A stretch of DNA of 64,000 nucleotides, from NCBI GenBank assembly GCA_938034385.1, contig CALHLC010000022.1:62001-126000 (forward strand), written 5' to 3'. The DNA is from an uncultured Bacteriovoracaceae bacterium (GTDB taxonomy: Bacteria > Bdellovibrionota > Bacteriovoracia > Bacteriovoracales > Bacteriovoracaceae). This document shows, in pieces, positions 52,780 through 60,400 of the stretch (position 1 is the stretch's first letter; every line of letters begins with the position of its first letter). The notes under the pieces were generated by a model. The model was given only the letters and a program-made list of their open reading frames with translations. It made no database searches and was not told the DNA's origin. Made by a program: the position numbers and the translations under genes.

Positions 52780-53279
52780 TAAGGCCTACCTAGAGAAAAA
52801 CTATAAGCACCTGGCTTGTAGTTACTCATTCTAGTCTCTTTGATTTTTTTATACTTTGCACTACTAGAGGACTTACTTGAATATGGATAAATTGCTATTC
52901 CACCTCTAGGAGTAAATTCGCCTATGACCTCAATGTATTTAGGCTTCATTAGTCTGAAAAGATCATTACAGATTTTTTGAACACAGTCTTCGTGGAAGTC
53001 TCCGTGGTTTCTAAAACTAAAAAGGTAGAGCTTTAAAGACTTTGATTCAACCATATGTTTATCAGCGATATAGTTAATGAAAATTTTAGCAAAGTCTGGC
53101 TGAGAGGTAATTGGACATAGACTTGTAAACTCAGTACATACAAGACTTACCCATTGGTCATCTTTTGGGTTTTTATTAATAAATTTCTCTAGAATAGAAG
53201 GATCATATTCAGTCTTATATTCAGTTGACCCACCAAGGTGTTTAAGTCCTTTTAAATCTTTGCTTTTTCTTGTACTCAT
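52776..53279 (-). CDS. queF: NADPH-dependent 7-cyano-7-deazaguanine reductase (QueF)
   Basis: 167 codons, the short YkvM-type. The catalytic nucleophile is Cys55 in FTSLCPITSQPDFA with Asp62, and the NADPH/substrate motif is RNHGDFHEDC. It makes preQ1 for queuosine in tRNA. No preQ1 riboswitch is possible here because the start is only 26 bases from the start of the next gene on the other strand. Confidence 0.92.
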   Translation of the reverse strand: MSTRKSKDLKGLKHLGGSTEYKTEYDPSILEKFINKNPKDDQWVSLVCTEFTSLCPITSQPDFAKIFINYIADKHMVESKSLKLYLFSFRNHGDFHEDCVQKICNDLFRLMKPKYIEVIGEFTPRGGIAIYPYSSKSSSSAKYKKIKETRMSNYKPGAYSFSLGRPY

Positions 53280-53305
53280 AAATATTGTCTATCAAGGAAA
53301 AGAAC

Positions 53306-53614
53306 ATGTATCAAATATATTTCTATGTACCTGTAAAATATAAAGAGATGGTTAAGAATGCCATGTTTGAAGCCGGAGGAGGGGAGTTAGGCAATTATGA
53401 GAAATGTAGTTTTGAAGTCTCGGGAAAAGGACAATTCTGTCCCTTAGAGGGAAGTATTCCCTTTGAAGGAAAACTTGGAAAAAAGGAAATCGTGGAAGAG
53501 TTTAAAGTCGAAATGCTTGTGAAGAAAGCTGTTTTAAGCCAAGTGGTTTTGGCTTTAAAAAACGCTCATCCTTACGAAGAAGTCGCTTATGGGTATTTTG
53601 AAATTTGTCGATAG
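53306..53614 (+). CDS. YqfO/CutA-like small protein (NIF3 inserted domain type)
   Basis: 102 codons from ATG 53306, chosen because AAGGAAAA precedes it. The sequence YQIYFYVPVKYKEMVKNAMFEAGGGELGNYEKC and the end ALKNAHPYEEVAYGYFEI are typical of the CutA/PII-like domain that is inserted in NIF3/YqfO proteins and also occurs alone. Function uncertain; related domains are trimeric and may bind metals or nucleotides. Confidence 0.75.
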   Translation: MYQIYFYVPVKYKEMVKNAMFEAGGGELGNYEKCSFEVSGKGQFCPLEGSIPFEGKLGKKEIVEEFKVEMLVKKAVLSQVVLALKNAHPYEEVAYGYFEICR

Positions 53615-53615
53615 A

Positions 53616-53915
53616 TTAAAAGTCTAGATCCATAAAGCCGTTTAAGCTAGGAGCATCTTCTTTGCTAGGAGTTGGCTCTTCCTCAATTGAAGCAATACCT
53701 CTTGAAGTTTTTGCTTCTTTTTTTCTAAGCCTTTTTTCTCTAGCCATACTTATTTTTTCTTCTTTTTCAGCTAGAGCTTGCTCTTTTTCCATCTTTTCTA
53801 AAATTTCATTTTCACTTCTCATATCTTTTAAAAAGTCATCAGCATCTTCACCCATAAGGTCAAAAGAGCTAGATGAGAAAGAAAAAATCATTAAAATAGT
53901 GAATAGTATTTTCAT
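53616..53915 (-). CDS. small exported protein, Lys/Glu-rich
   Basis: 99 codons from ATG 53915, with AGGAGAAG before it, and a signal peptide (LFTILMIFSFSSS). The mature chain is a charged helix (about 45-75, EKMEKEQALAEKEEK) with an acidic beginning (FDLMGEDADDFL) and end (DLDF). No family. It follows the 76-codon gene with one base between stop and start, so both are one unit. The acidic openings of the two (GEDADDFL, FNPEDLIDHE) suggest distant paralogy. Confidence 0.55.
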   Translation of the reverse strand: MKILFTILMIFSFSSSSFDLMGEDADDFLKDMRSENEILEKMEKEQALAEKEEKISMAREKRLRKKEAKTSRGIASIEEEPTPSKEDAPSLNGFMDLDF

Positions 53916-53916
53916 T

Positions 53917-54147
53917 TTACTCTTCTCCTGTACCAAGTGATGGATCAATTAAACGATCTGCAGCATTATCTGCCATTATTTGATCTTCTATCTCTTGTTC
54001 TTGAGCTGCTTGATTGGCAGCAATGTCTGCTTCAATTTCGGCATCTGTTGTGATTTCAAGTTGTTCATGATCAATTAGATCTTCAGGGTTAAAGCTTGAA
54101 AAACCAGACATTGAAAATAGTACTAATACCATAAAAATTTTTTTCAT
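53917..54147 (-). CDS. small exported acidic protein
   Basis: 76 codons, signal peptide (VLVLFSMSGFS), AGGAG in front of the ATG. The mature chain of about 58 residues is very acidic and Ala/Gln/Glu-rich (IEADIAANQAAQEQEIEDQIM), helical, without Cys. First gene of the two-gene unit; a promoter-like pair lies 38-66 bases upstream. Function unknown; highly acidic short periplasmic helices can act as chaperone or metal buffer, but nothing shows this here. Confidence 0.55.
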   Translation of the reverse strand: MKKIFMVLVLFSMSGFSSFNPEDLIDHEQLEITTDAEIEADIAANQAAQEQEIEDQIMADNAADRLIDPSLGTGEE

Positions 54148-54184
54148 AACTAATTACTCCTGTGCAACTATTCGGTACCAGATG

Positions 54185-54213
54185 ATTATACTTTAATGTG
54201 TATTTCTTCCTAA
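54185..54213 (-). promoter_or_regulatory. possible promoter of the small exported protein pair
   Basis: On the minus strand TTAGGA (54208-54213) and a perfect TATAAT (54185-54190) are separated by 17 bases. Confidence 0.4.
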
Positions 54214-54350
54214 TTGAGGCGTTTTTTTTTGAAAAGATTAGAGCTAGGATAGAAGCTGCCAAGAAAGTTAGGCATCGCTTTAATCTAGGAAAAATCTACC
54301 TTATAAAAATCCTACTTAAATAATTACTCTTATCTGAACGATCAAGTACT

Positions 54351-55478
54351 ATGAGTGTTTTTAATGATGCTATTAAAAATTTTTTAAGTCCAATAGAGGA
54401 CTTACTGTCTGATGATTCTATTTCAGAAATTATGATTAATGGCCCGTATGAAATTTTCATTGAAAGAAGTGGGAAAATTATTAGAACTGAGTATCGATTT
54501 CAAAACAATGAAAACCTTATGTCTGCTATGAGAGCGATTGCTCAAGCCGTAGGAAAAAAGTTTGATGCAGATGATCCGAGACTAGATGCAAATTTACCTG
54601 ATGGATCTAGAATTGCAGCTGTGCTTAGTCCTATCAGTACAAATGGTACAGCAGTTTCGATTCGAAAGTTCTTTAAAGAACGAGTTCTATTAAAGGACCT
54701 TATTGCATGGGGGGCAATCTCAAAAGATGCAGCAAGGTTTTTAGATATATGTATTTATCTTGGAAAGAATATGCTTGTTTCAGGTGGAACAGGTTCAGGA
54801 AAGACGACTTTATTAAATATTTTGGCTAGTCGAATTAGTAATAATGAAAGAATCATTATTATAGAAGATACAAAAGAGATGAAACTTGAAGATCAACATG
54901 TTGTTCACATGATTACGAGAAAAGAAGATCCAACTCAAAATATTAAAGGTATATCGACTCAAGATCTATTACACTCTGCTATGAGGCTTAGACCTGATAG
55001 AATTATTGTTGGAGAAGTGAGATCTGGAGAAGCTCTTGATTTGGTTAATGCAATGAACACTGGTCATGATGGAAGTATGGGAACAGTTCATGCTAATAAT
55101 CCAGATGAGGCTTGTTTAAGATTAGAAACACTTTGCCTACAATCTGGAACTAAAATACCACCCAATTCGCTAAAGCTAATGATTGCAAATGCTTTACAGG
55201 TTGTTGTTCAGACAAAACGATTTTCTGATGGAAAAAGGCGAGTTTCGCATGTTTCAGAAGTTCTTGGTGTAAATAATGATGGATCATATAATTTAAAACA
55301 TATTTTTGAATGGACGCAAAAAAGTAAAAATGATGAGACTGGAGAGCTGATAGGAGAGCTTGCTCCTTGCCAATATTTACCAACATTTTTTGATCAAATA
55401 AAAGTAAATAAACTTCCCTTTCCTAGTTCAAAGTTTGAAAGACCTGATTGGGTGAAAAAATTAAAGAAAGCAGCTTAA
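54351..55478 (+). CDS. CpaF/TadA-type secretion ATPase
   Basis: 375 codons. N-terminal domain IEDLLSDDSISEIMINGP, Walker A GTGSGKTT (146-153), Asp box IIIIEDTKEM, Walker B RPDRIIVGEVRSGEALDL and the His motif GTVHANN, in CpaF order. These hexameric ATPases power Tad pili and related systems of the type II/IV secretion superfamily. No other tad or cpa gene is in the window, so it is an orphan here, either working with a distant locus or split from it. Followed after 39 bases by enolase, probably without functional link. Confidence 0.85.
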   Translation: MSVFNDAIKNFLSPIEDLLSDDSISEIMINGPYEIFIERSGKIIRTEYRFQNNENLMSAMRAIAQAVGKKFDADDPRLDANLPDGSRIAAVLSPISTNGTAVSIRKFFKERVLLKDLIAWGAISKDAARFLDICIYLGKNMLVSGGTGSGKTTLLNILASRISNNERIIIIEDTKEMKLEDQHVVHMITRKEDPTQNIKGISTQDLLHSAMRLRPDRIIVGEVRSGEALDLVNAMNTGHDGSMGTVHANNPDEACLRLETLCLQSGTKIPPNSLKLMIANALQVVVQTKRFSDGKRRVSHVSEVLGVNNDGSYNLKHIFEWTQKSKNDETGELIGELAPCQYLPTFFDQIKVNKLPFPSSKFERPDWVKKLKKAA

Positions 55479-55517
55479 ATTTAGATCTTTTGTTCTCTTT
55501 AGCTTATACTCAAGATT

Positions 55518-56798
55518 ATGAGTACAATAAAAAAAATTCACGCTAGACAGATTCTTGATTCGAGAGGAAACCCTACAATAGAAGCACAAATTCACACAAG
55601 TTGCGGAAAAATGGCCATTGCAGCCGTGCCTTCCGGGGCATCAACAGGGTCTCGAGAAGCTCTTGAATTAAGAGATCAAAATAGTGATATCTTTCTTGGT
55701 AAATCTGTTTATAAAGCAATTGAAAATATTAATAAAATAATTGCACCAAAAGTTTTGGGTCAAAGTGTTTTCGACCAAGCATTAATTGATAAGACTATGC
55801 TTGAACTAGATGGAACTGAATATAAAAAGAACTTAGGAGCAAATGCTATCTTAGCTGTTAGTTTGGCTGCTGCTAAAGTTGGAGCAAAATGTAAAAACAT
55901 AGAGTTATTTCAATACTTAAGTGATGAATTGGGTTGTCCCCAATATCATGATAGTTATAAATTACCTGCTCCTTTAATGAATATTATTAATGGTGGTGAA
56001 CATGCTTCGAATTCTTTAGATATTCAAGAGTTTATGATTGTTCCAAGATTAAAAGGCGGATTTGGCCGAAACCTAAGGGCCGGTGTTGAGATTTTCCATC
56101 ACTTGAAGAAAGTCTTAACTTCTCAAGGTCATTCAACTAATGTCGGGGATGAAGGGGGCTTTGCTCCAAACTTAAAAAGTCATGAAGAAGCCATTGAGTG
56201 CATATTAAAAGCAATTGAAAATGCGAATTATAAACCTGAAGAAGAAATTATGATTAGTCTTGATGTTGCCGCGAGTGAGTTTTATAAAGACGGGTTTTAT
56301 CACTTCTCTAATGGTTCTAAGAAATCAAGTCCAGAGATGATCGATTACCTTGATATGTTAGTCGATAAGTATCCGATGTATTCTGTGGAAGATGGATTAG
56401 CTGAAGATGATCAGCAAGGATGGATAGCATTGACTGAAAAGATAGGGACAAAGGTATTATCTATTGGAGATGATCTTTTTGTAACTAATAAGAAAATTCT
56501 TAAAAAAGGAATAGAGTTAAAACAAGCTAATTCAATCTTGGTTAAAGTAAACCAAATAGGAAGCCTGACAGAGACTTTTGAAACAATGGCCTTAGCAAAA
56601 GAGAATAATATTAGCTCAGTAATTAGTCATAGGTCAGGAGAAACCGCTGATACTTTTATTGCTGACTTGGCAGTTGCTACAAGTTCAGGTCATATTAAAA
56701 CTGGTTCTGCCAGTAGGTCTGATAGAGTAGAAAAGTATAATCGACTTTTAAGGATAGAGGAATTCTTAGGAGATAAAGCAGAGTATTTCCACATCTAA
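55518..56798 (+). CDS. eno: enolase
   Basis: 426 codons. The signature blocks ARQILDSRGNPTIE, VPSGASTGSREALELRD, GDEGGFAPN, VEDGLAEDD, GDDLFVTN and SVISHRSGETADTFIADLAV are intact, with the C-terminal GSASRSDRVEKYNRLLRIEE. It converts 2-phosphoglycerate to phosphoenolpyruvate and, in many bacteria, sits in the RNA degradosome. Normal length. Weak ribosome-binding site. Confidence 0.97.
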   Translation: MSTIKKIHARQILDSRGNPTIEAQIHTSCGKMAIAAVPSGASTGSREALELRDQNSDIFLGKSVYKAIENINKIIAPKVLGQSVFDQALIDKTMLELDGTEYKKNLGANAILAVSLAAAKVGAKCKNIELFQYLSDELGCPQYHDSYKLPAPLMNIINGGEHASNSLDIQEFMIVPRLKGGFGRNLRAGVEIFHHLKKVLTSQGHSTNVGDEGGFAPNLKSHEEAIECILKAIENANYKPEEEIMISLDVAASEFYKDGFYHFSNGSKKSSPEMIDYLDMLVDKYPMYSVEDGLAEDDQQGWIALTEKIGTKVLSIGDDLFVTNKKILKKGIELKQANSILVKVNQIGSLTETFETMALAKENNISSVISHRSGETADTFIADLAVATSSGHIKTGSASRSDRVEKYNRLLRIEEFLGDKAEYFHI

Positions 56799-56810
56799 CA
56801 GGAGGTTAGA

Positions 56811-57419
56811 ATGGATCGAAAATATATTATCAGTTTAACTTTTGAAGAAGATAATCTCTTCTTTAAAAAAATGCATAATTTTAGAAGAAGAAACTCTAGC
56901 TCTTTTACTGAGTCAAATATAATTAACTTGCCACTGATAGCACCATTCACCTTAAAAGAAGGCAAGAAAATTGACGATACTTTCGAGAGTTTTGAAGAAG
57001 AGATTTCTTCTTTCTTTATTAATGAAAATGATATTCACTCCGTAACATTTACAGGACTTGATGTTTATAAACATTATAAGAAGTATTTATTATATTTAAA
57101 CCCAAGGTTTTCATTTGATTTCTACCATTGCATTGAAGCACTAAATGAATTGAAGAAAGAACATGCTGTTTCTTTAAAAAAGAAAGAAGCAAAATCTCCA
57201 TATTTAATTATGGGAAAATTTTCATTCGAGCAAGACTTTAAAGATGCTCACGATGCAGCAGCACAAGAGTTTTGGTTTCCAGTTGACCTAAATATTAAAT
57301 CCATTGCTTTATTTGAGAAAAACGCTCACCATTGGAGCCTGAAAAGAACTTTCTTAGAGTTTGTTCACATAAATGAAGACTTTAGTTCTTCAGAAAAATC
57401 TTCTAACATTAAAGTATGA
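56811..57419 (+). CDS. protein of unknown function, possibly 2H-phosphoesterase-like
   Basis: 202 codons, AGGAGG (56800-56805) before ATG 56811. No signal or membrane helix, so cytoplasmic. Strand-helix pattern with NLPLIAPFTLKEGKK near residue 40 and a late SLKRTFLEFVH recall the 2'-5' RNA ligase fold, but the two catalytic His-x-Thr motifs of that family are not found, so a fold resemblance is all that can be said. It follows eno after 12 bases and could be cotranscribed. An inverted repeat AAAGTAT/ATACTTT (57411-57436) spans its stop. Confidence 0.55.
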   Translation: MDRKYIISLTFEEDNLFFKKMHNFRRRNSSSFTESNIINLPLIAPFTLKEGKKIDDTFESFEEEISSFFINENDIHSVTFTGLDVYKHYKKYLLYLNPRFSFDFYHCIEALNELKKEHAVSLKKKEAKSPYLIMGKFSFEQDFKDAHDAAAQEFWFPVDLNIKSIALFEKNAHHWSLKRTFLEFVHINEDFSSSEKSSNIKV

Positions 57420-57444
57420 AGATAATTTAATACTTTGAGGGTTT

Positions 57445-58158
57445 ATGAAAAACTTATTTTTAATTGCTTGTTTTTTCTCGTTTGGATCTTATTCTAAGAT
57501 TTTTCAAAATAAGTTTATTTCAGTTGATTTGCCTATTGGTTGGGAATGTACCCTAGAAGGGACTGAGTATATCTGCCAGAGCACAATTGAAGAGCGTAAA
57601 AAAGAAGCGATCTTTGTATTTGCAGCTAAGATGAGAGGGAAAACAGACTCTTTAGAGTATTATAAAGCTTATCTAAAAAAGAGAAAACCACTGAAGCTCC
57701 CTACGGGAGAGAGAATTGTTAGTGAGCCTAAGTATGTAAAGTTAAGTAAAATTAATTCACATGACTGGGTAGATGCCCTTCATTTATCTAGTGAAATTCC
57801 TGGATATTACACGCGATATCTTGCAACTGTAAAAGATGACTTAGGTGTAGCGTTTACTGCTTCTATTGCTCAGCCTTATTATTCAAAGTATCAAAAGCTA
57901 TTAGAAAAAGTAGTACTATCTTTAAAAGTGTTTAGAAATCGAGGGGCAAGAGTAGGCAAAAGATCTGGAATAAAAGACAGAAGGCAGAGGGCAGTACTTG
58001 AGGAAATCGAAATGGTATCAGCGAATGATTTTGAACCACTCGAGAGAGCAAAAACTACCAGTAGTGTAAAAAAGAATAAGAACGATAAATCTCTTTATCT
58101 TTATCTCTTACTTGGTTTACTAGTAGTACTATTTATATTTTCTCGTAGAAGAAGATAA
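57445..58158 (+). CDS. exported membrane protein with a C-terminal helix and Arg tail
   Basis: 237 codons. Signal peptide (LIACFFSFGSYS), a soluble domain of about 150 residues (FQNKFISVDLPIGWECTLEG; resembles the PsbP/DUF1795-type beta sheet with a Trp and two Cys at 34 and 44), then a charged linker, a membrane helix (about 215-232) and the terminal RRRR. This signal/helix/Arg layout resembles bacterial C-terminal sorting tags of the MYXO-CTERM or GlyGly-CTERM kind, but the motif before the helix that defines those families is not seen. A tiny opposite-strand gene begins right after the stop. Confidence 0.6.
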   Translation: MKNLFLIACFFSFGSYSKIFQNKFISVDLPIGWECTLEGTEYICQSTIEERKKEAIFVFAAKMRGKTDSLEYYKAYLKKRKPLKLPTGERIVSEPKYVKLSKINSHDWVDALHLSSEIPGYYTRYLATVKDDLGVAFTASIAQPYYSKYQKLLEKVVLSLKVFRNRGARVGKRSGIKDRRQRAVLEEIEMVSANDFEPLERAKTTSSVKKNKNDKSLYLYLLLGLLVVLFIFSRRRR

Positions 58159-58159
58159 A

Positions 58160-58276
58160 TCATTTAAAAAGATTGAAAAAAGGAAGTTTGTCGGGATTAT
58201 TCAATTCCGATTTCATCAAAAAGATAACAATTAATAAGACGACTAAAGCAATCAGACGTAAGTTTTTCTTGTTCAT
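58160..58276 (-). CDS. 38-residue single-helix membrane peptide (small gene)
   Basis: Read on the minus strand from ATG 58276: basic start MNKKNLR, a hydrophobic helix of about 14 residues (LIALVVLLIVIFLM), then SELNNPDKLPFF and NLFK, stop at 58160. It is convergent with the Arg-tailed gene, stops one base apart. Composition is typical of small membrane proteins. There is no Shine-Dalgarno sequence, so a leaderless mRNA or a chance frame remains possible. Confidence 0.4.
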   Translation of the reverse strand: MNKKNLRLIALVVLLIVIFLMKSELNNPDKLPFFNLFK

Positions 58277-58331
58277 TTTAGTAGTGTATAGACTGCAAAG
58301 ATTTCAGTAAAGCATTGAAATTGTAGGCGAG

Positions 58332-58340
58332 TGATATAAT
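58332..58340 (+). promoter_or_regulatory. extended -10 promoter of the outer-membrane/TPR operon
   Basis: TGATATAAT is a perfect extended -10 (TGnTATAAT). A TTGAAA lies at 58315-58320, with only 14 bases between the hexamers, as tolerated for extended -10 promoters. Transcription would start near 58347, 30 bases before the first gene. Confidence 0.6.
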
Positions 58341-58376
58341 TAAACTGGATAAACTTAATTTGTTTCAGGTTGTTAT

Positions 58377-59066
58377 ATGAAATTATTTTTTAAAATTGTT
58401 ACGCTTTGCATTTTGTTTTCATTCGGGAATTCATTTGCAGAAACTAAATATGAAGACCTTGATGGAATTTTCATTAAAGCTGTTGATAATTATCCGGCCT
58501 TAAAGAAGAACGAGTTCTCTATCGGGGCAACGGTCTTACCTTTTGATCCGTACTTCTATGGCTTTGGTATTACTCTTGGCTACACTCGATATTTTAATAA
58601 AAAATTTGGTTGGGAAGTATTAAGTGGTGACTTTATTTTTAATATTCAAACTCCATTAACTAAAGAAGTTGTTGAAGTTACAGCTGGAGCTGGTACTCCT
58701 GTTCAACCAGATGATATTGAACAAACTCAGTTCATGGTAAATTCAAATTTAAAATATGTTTTAAGCTATGGGAAAAACATCTTTCTTGATAAGCATATTC
58801 GTTTAAATAGAACAGAGATTCTCGGTGGTATTGGAATAGCAGGAACAAGCGGGAAGTTAGGAGTTGTAGGTGGTTCTGGAGCAACATATATTCTGGTTAA
58901 TCTTGGGATGCAATTAGATTTTTCTATTTCTAAAACAATGTCTTGGAAACTTGAATATATGAATCATTTTAATACAAATCTTGGAAAAGATGAGCCTGAT
59001 GCAAGACAAGGGAATAACTTTTTAGAGTTTGGAGAATTTAAGGCCATGCTTGCATGGAGATTTTAA
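58377..59066 (+). CDS. outer-membrane beta-barrel protein (GltA/GltB-like layout)
   Basis: 229 codons, signal peptide (LCILFSFGNSFAE). The mature part is an eight-strand-like barrel: FSIGATVLPFDPYFYGFGITLGYTRYF, then FGWEVLSG and SNLKYVLSYG, closing with FGEFKAMLAWRF with terminal Phe. The pattern is that of the outer-membrane barrel family (TIGR04565-like) linked in Myxococcus to gliding (GltA/GltB). First gene of an operon with two TPR proteins and another barrel. The gliding link is inferred from layout only. Confidence 0.6.
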   Translation: MKLFFKIVTLCILFSFGNSFAETKYEDLDGIFIKAVDNYPALKKNEFSIGATVLPFDPYFYGFGITLGYTRYFNKKFGWEVLSGDFIFNIQTPLTKEVVEVTAGAGTPVQPDDIEQTQFMVNSNLKYVLSYGKNIFLDKHIRLNRTEILGGIGIAGTSGKLGVVGGSGATYILVNLGMQLDFSISKTMSWKLEYMNHFNTNLGKDEPDARQGNNFLEFGEFKAMLAWRF

Positions 59067-59071
59067 TATAA

Positions 59072-60400
59072 ATGAAAATACTAATAGGAGTATTATTGAT
59101 TTCAATCACTGCATTTTCACAGCCTAAGGCAAAGTGGGAAGGGACTATTCCTGCGGTGGCGAACAAACCTGAAAGATGGCATAAATTAATAGATGATCTC
59201 TATAAAGAAGGACATTATTTTGGAGTTCTAGCAGCTTCTTTTAGAATGATTCACTTCTTTGATGACTTAAAGAGTAAAGAAAAAGCATTCCAGTATTTAG
59301 TTGCTCTTATTGATATTGGTTATCCACATAGTTTAATGGATATCTTTTTTGTAGGTGATTTAGATCAAACAGATAGAAACCAATTTATTCAAAGTTATAA
59401 CTTCTATAAAGGGGTTACAAATAAAATTAAAAATATGGAGAAATGGTCTACTGACTTTTTTCAAAGGATCGATAAAGAAAACTTTAATAAGTATCAATTT
59501 TATCAAGCGATAAAGAAATATAACGAAAAGGATCTTGTTGGTAGTCTAGATATACTTGATAAGATTTTACGATCTCCTCTTTCTCCTAATGATTACACTT
59601 TTGCTAAAAAAGTAGTTCGAACAAAAGCAAGAATTCATTTTGAGAGAAAAGAATTTGAAAAATCATTGAGTTATTATGATGAGTTTCTTCTTAAGGTGAA
59701 TCCGTTAACACCAAGCGATTGGCTAGAGAAAGCATGGAATTTATATTATTTAAAGAAATATGATGAGTTAATGGGAACTCTTTATAATTTAGAGTCAAAC
59801 TCAGCTCAAAAATATCCTTCGTTTGAGAAGTACATTTTGAGAGCACAAATTTATCTGGAAAATTGTAGAGTCCAAAATATTTCAATGCTCACTAGAAGTT
59901 TCAATAAAGAATTCAAGCAATCTGTTGAAGGAATTATTCGAGGAAAGAGGCTTGCTCGATTGAAGCAATTACAAGTTGTTGCGAGAACTACTCATCCTCA
60001 ATATAAAAAAGTATTAGATTCTATCATAAATTTAAAAAATGAATCAAAAAATATCAGTGACCTCAGTTCAAGAAATAGAGAGTTAGCAAAGTATTTGTAC
60101 CAAACAGAGCTTAAGATCTTAAAGGTTTATGCAAAGTTTTATAAAGAAGAGGCCTTAGATCAAGCGGCTAAAGAATTAACAATGCTTTCAGAGTCATTAA
60201 AATTCTTAGGATACTCCACAGCTAGAGAGAAGTATAACCCTCTGACTGTATTTATCCCTCGTGAGAAAGAACAAGAGAGTTTAGTAGATGTCATTGACTA
60301 TGATAACAAAGGTTTCGTTTTTAAGTGGAAGCAACTTGGAGACTTTTGGAGAGATGAAAGAGAAAAATACTATGGAGCAATGAGTAGCAAATGCGATTAA
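59072..60400 (+). CDS. exported TPR protein
   Basis: 442 codons, five bases after the previous stop, signal peptide (LISITAFSQ). Tetratricopeptide helices run from about 30 to 300 (EGHYFGVLAASFRMIHFF, KARIHFERKEFEKSLSYYDEFL, WLEKAWNLYYLKKYDELMGTLY), and the last third is a long charged helix region. It is a periplasmic scaffold. The place between a barrel and a larger TPR protein resembles GltC in M. xanthus. It overlaps the next gene by 10 bases. Confidence 0.65.
   Translation: MKILIGVLLISITAFSQPKAKWEGTIPAVANKPERWHKLIDDLYKEGHYFGVLAASFRMIHFFDDLKSKEKAFQYLVALIDIGYPHSLMDIFFVGDLDQTDRNQFIQSYNFYKGVTNKIKNMEKWSTDFFQRIDKENFNKYQFYQAIKKYNEKDLVGSLDILDKILRSPLSPNDYTFAKKVVRTKARIHFERKEFEKSLSYYDEFLLKVNPLTPSDWLEKAWNLYYLKKYDELMGTLYNLESNSAQKYPSFEKYILRAQIYLENCRVQNISMLTRSFNKEFKQSVEGIIRGKRLARLKQLQVVARTTHPQYKKVLDSIINLKNESKNISDLSSRNRELAKYLYQTELKILKVYAKFYKEEALDQAAKELTMLSESLKFLGYSTAREKYNPLTVFIPREKEQESLVDVIDYDNKGFVFKWKQLGDFWRDEREKYYGAMSSKCD

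Noticed and set aside
53285-53305. TTG start for the YqfO/CutA-like gene, making it divergent from queF by 5 bases
   Set aside because: AAGGAAAA before ATG 53306 and the family start favour the shorter form.
53280-53305. preQ1 riboswitch for queF
   Set aside because: Only 26 bases separate the divergent starts; no aptamer fits.
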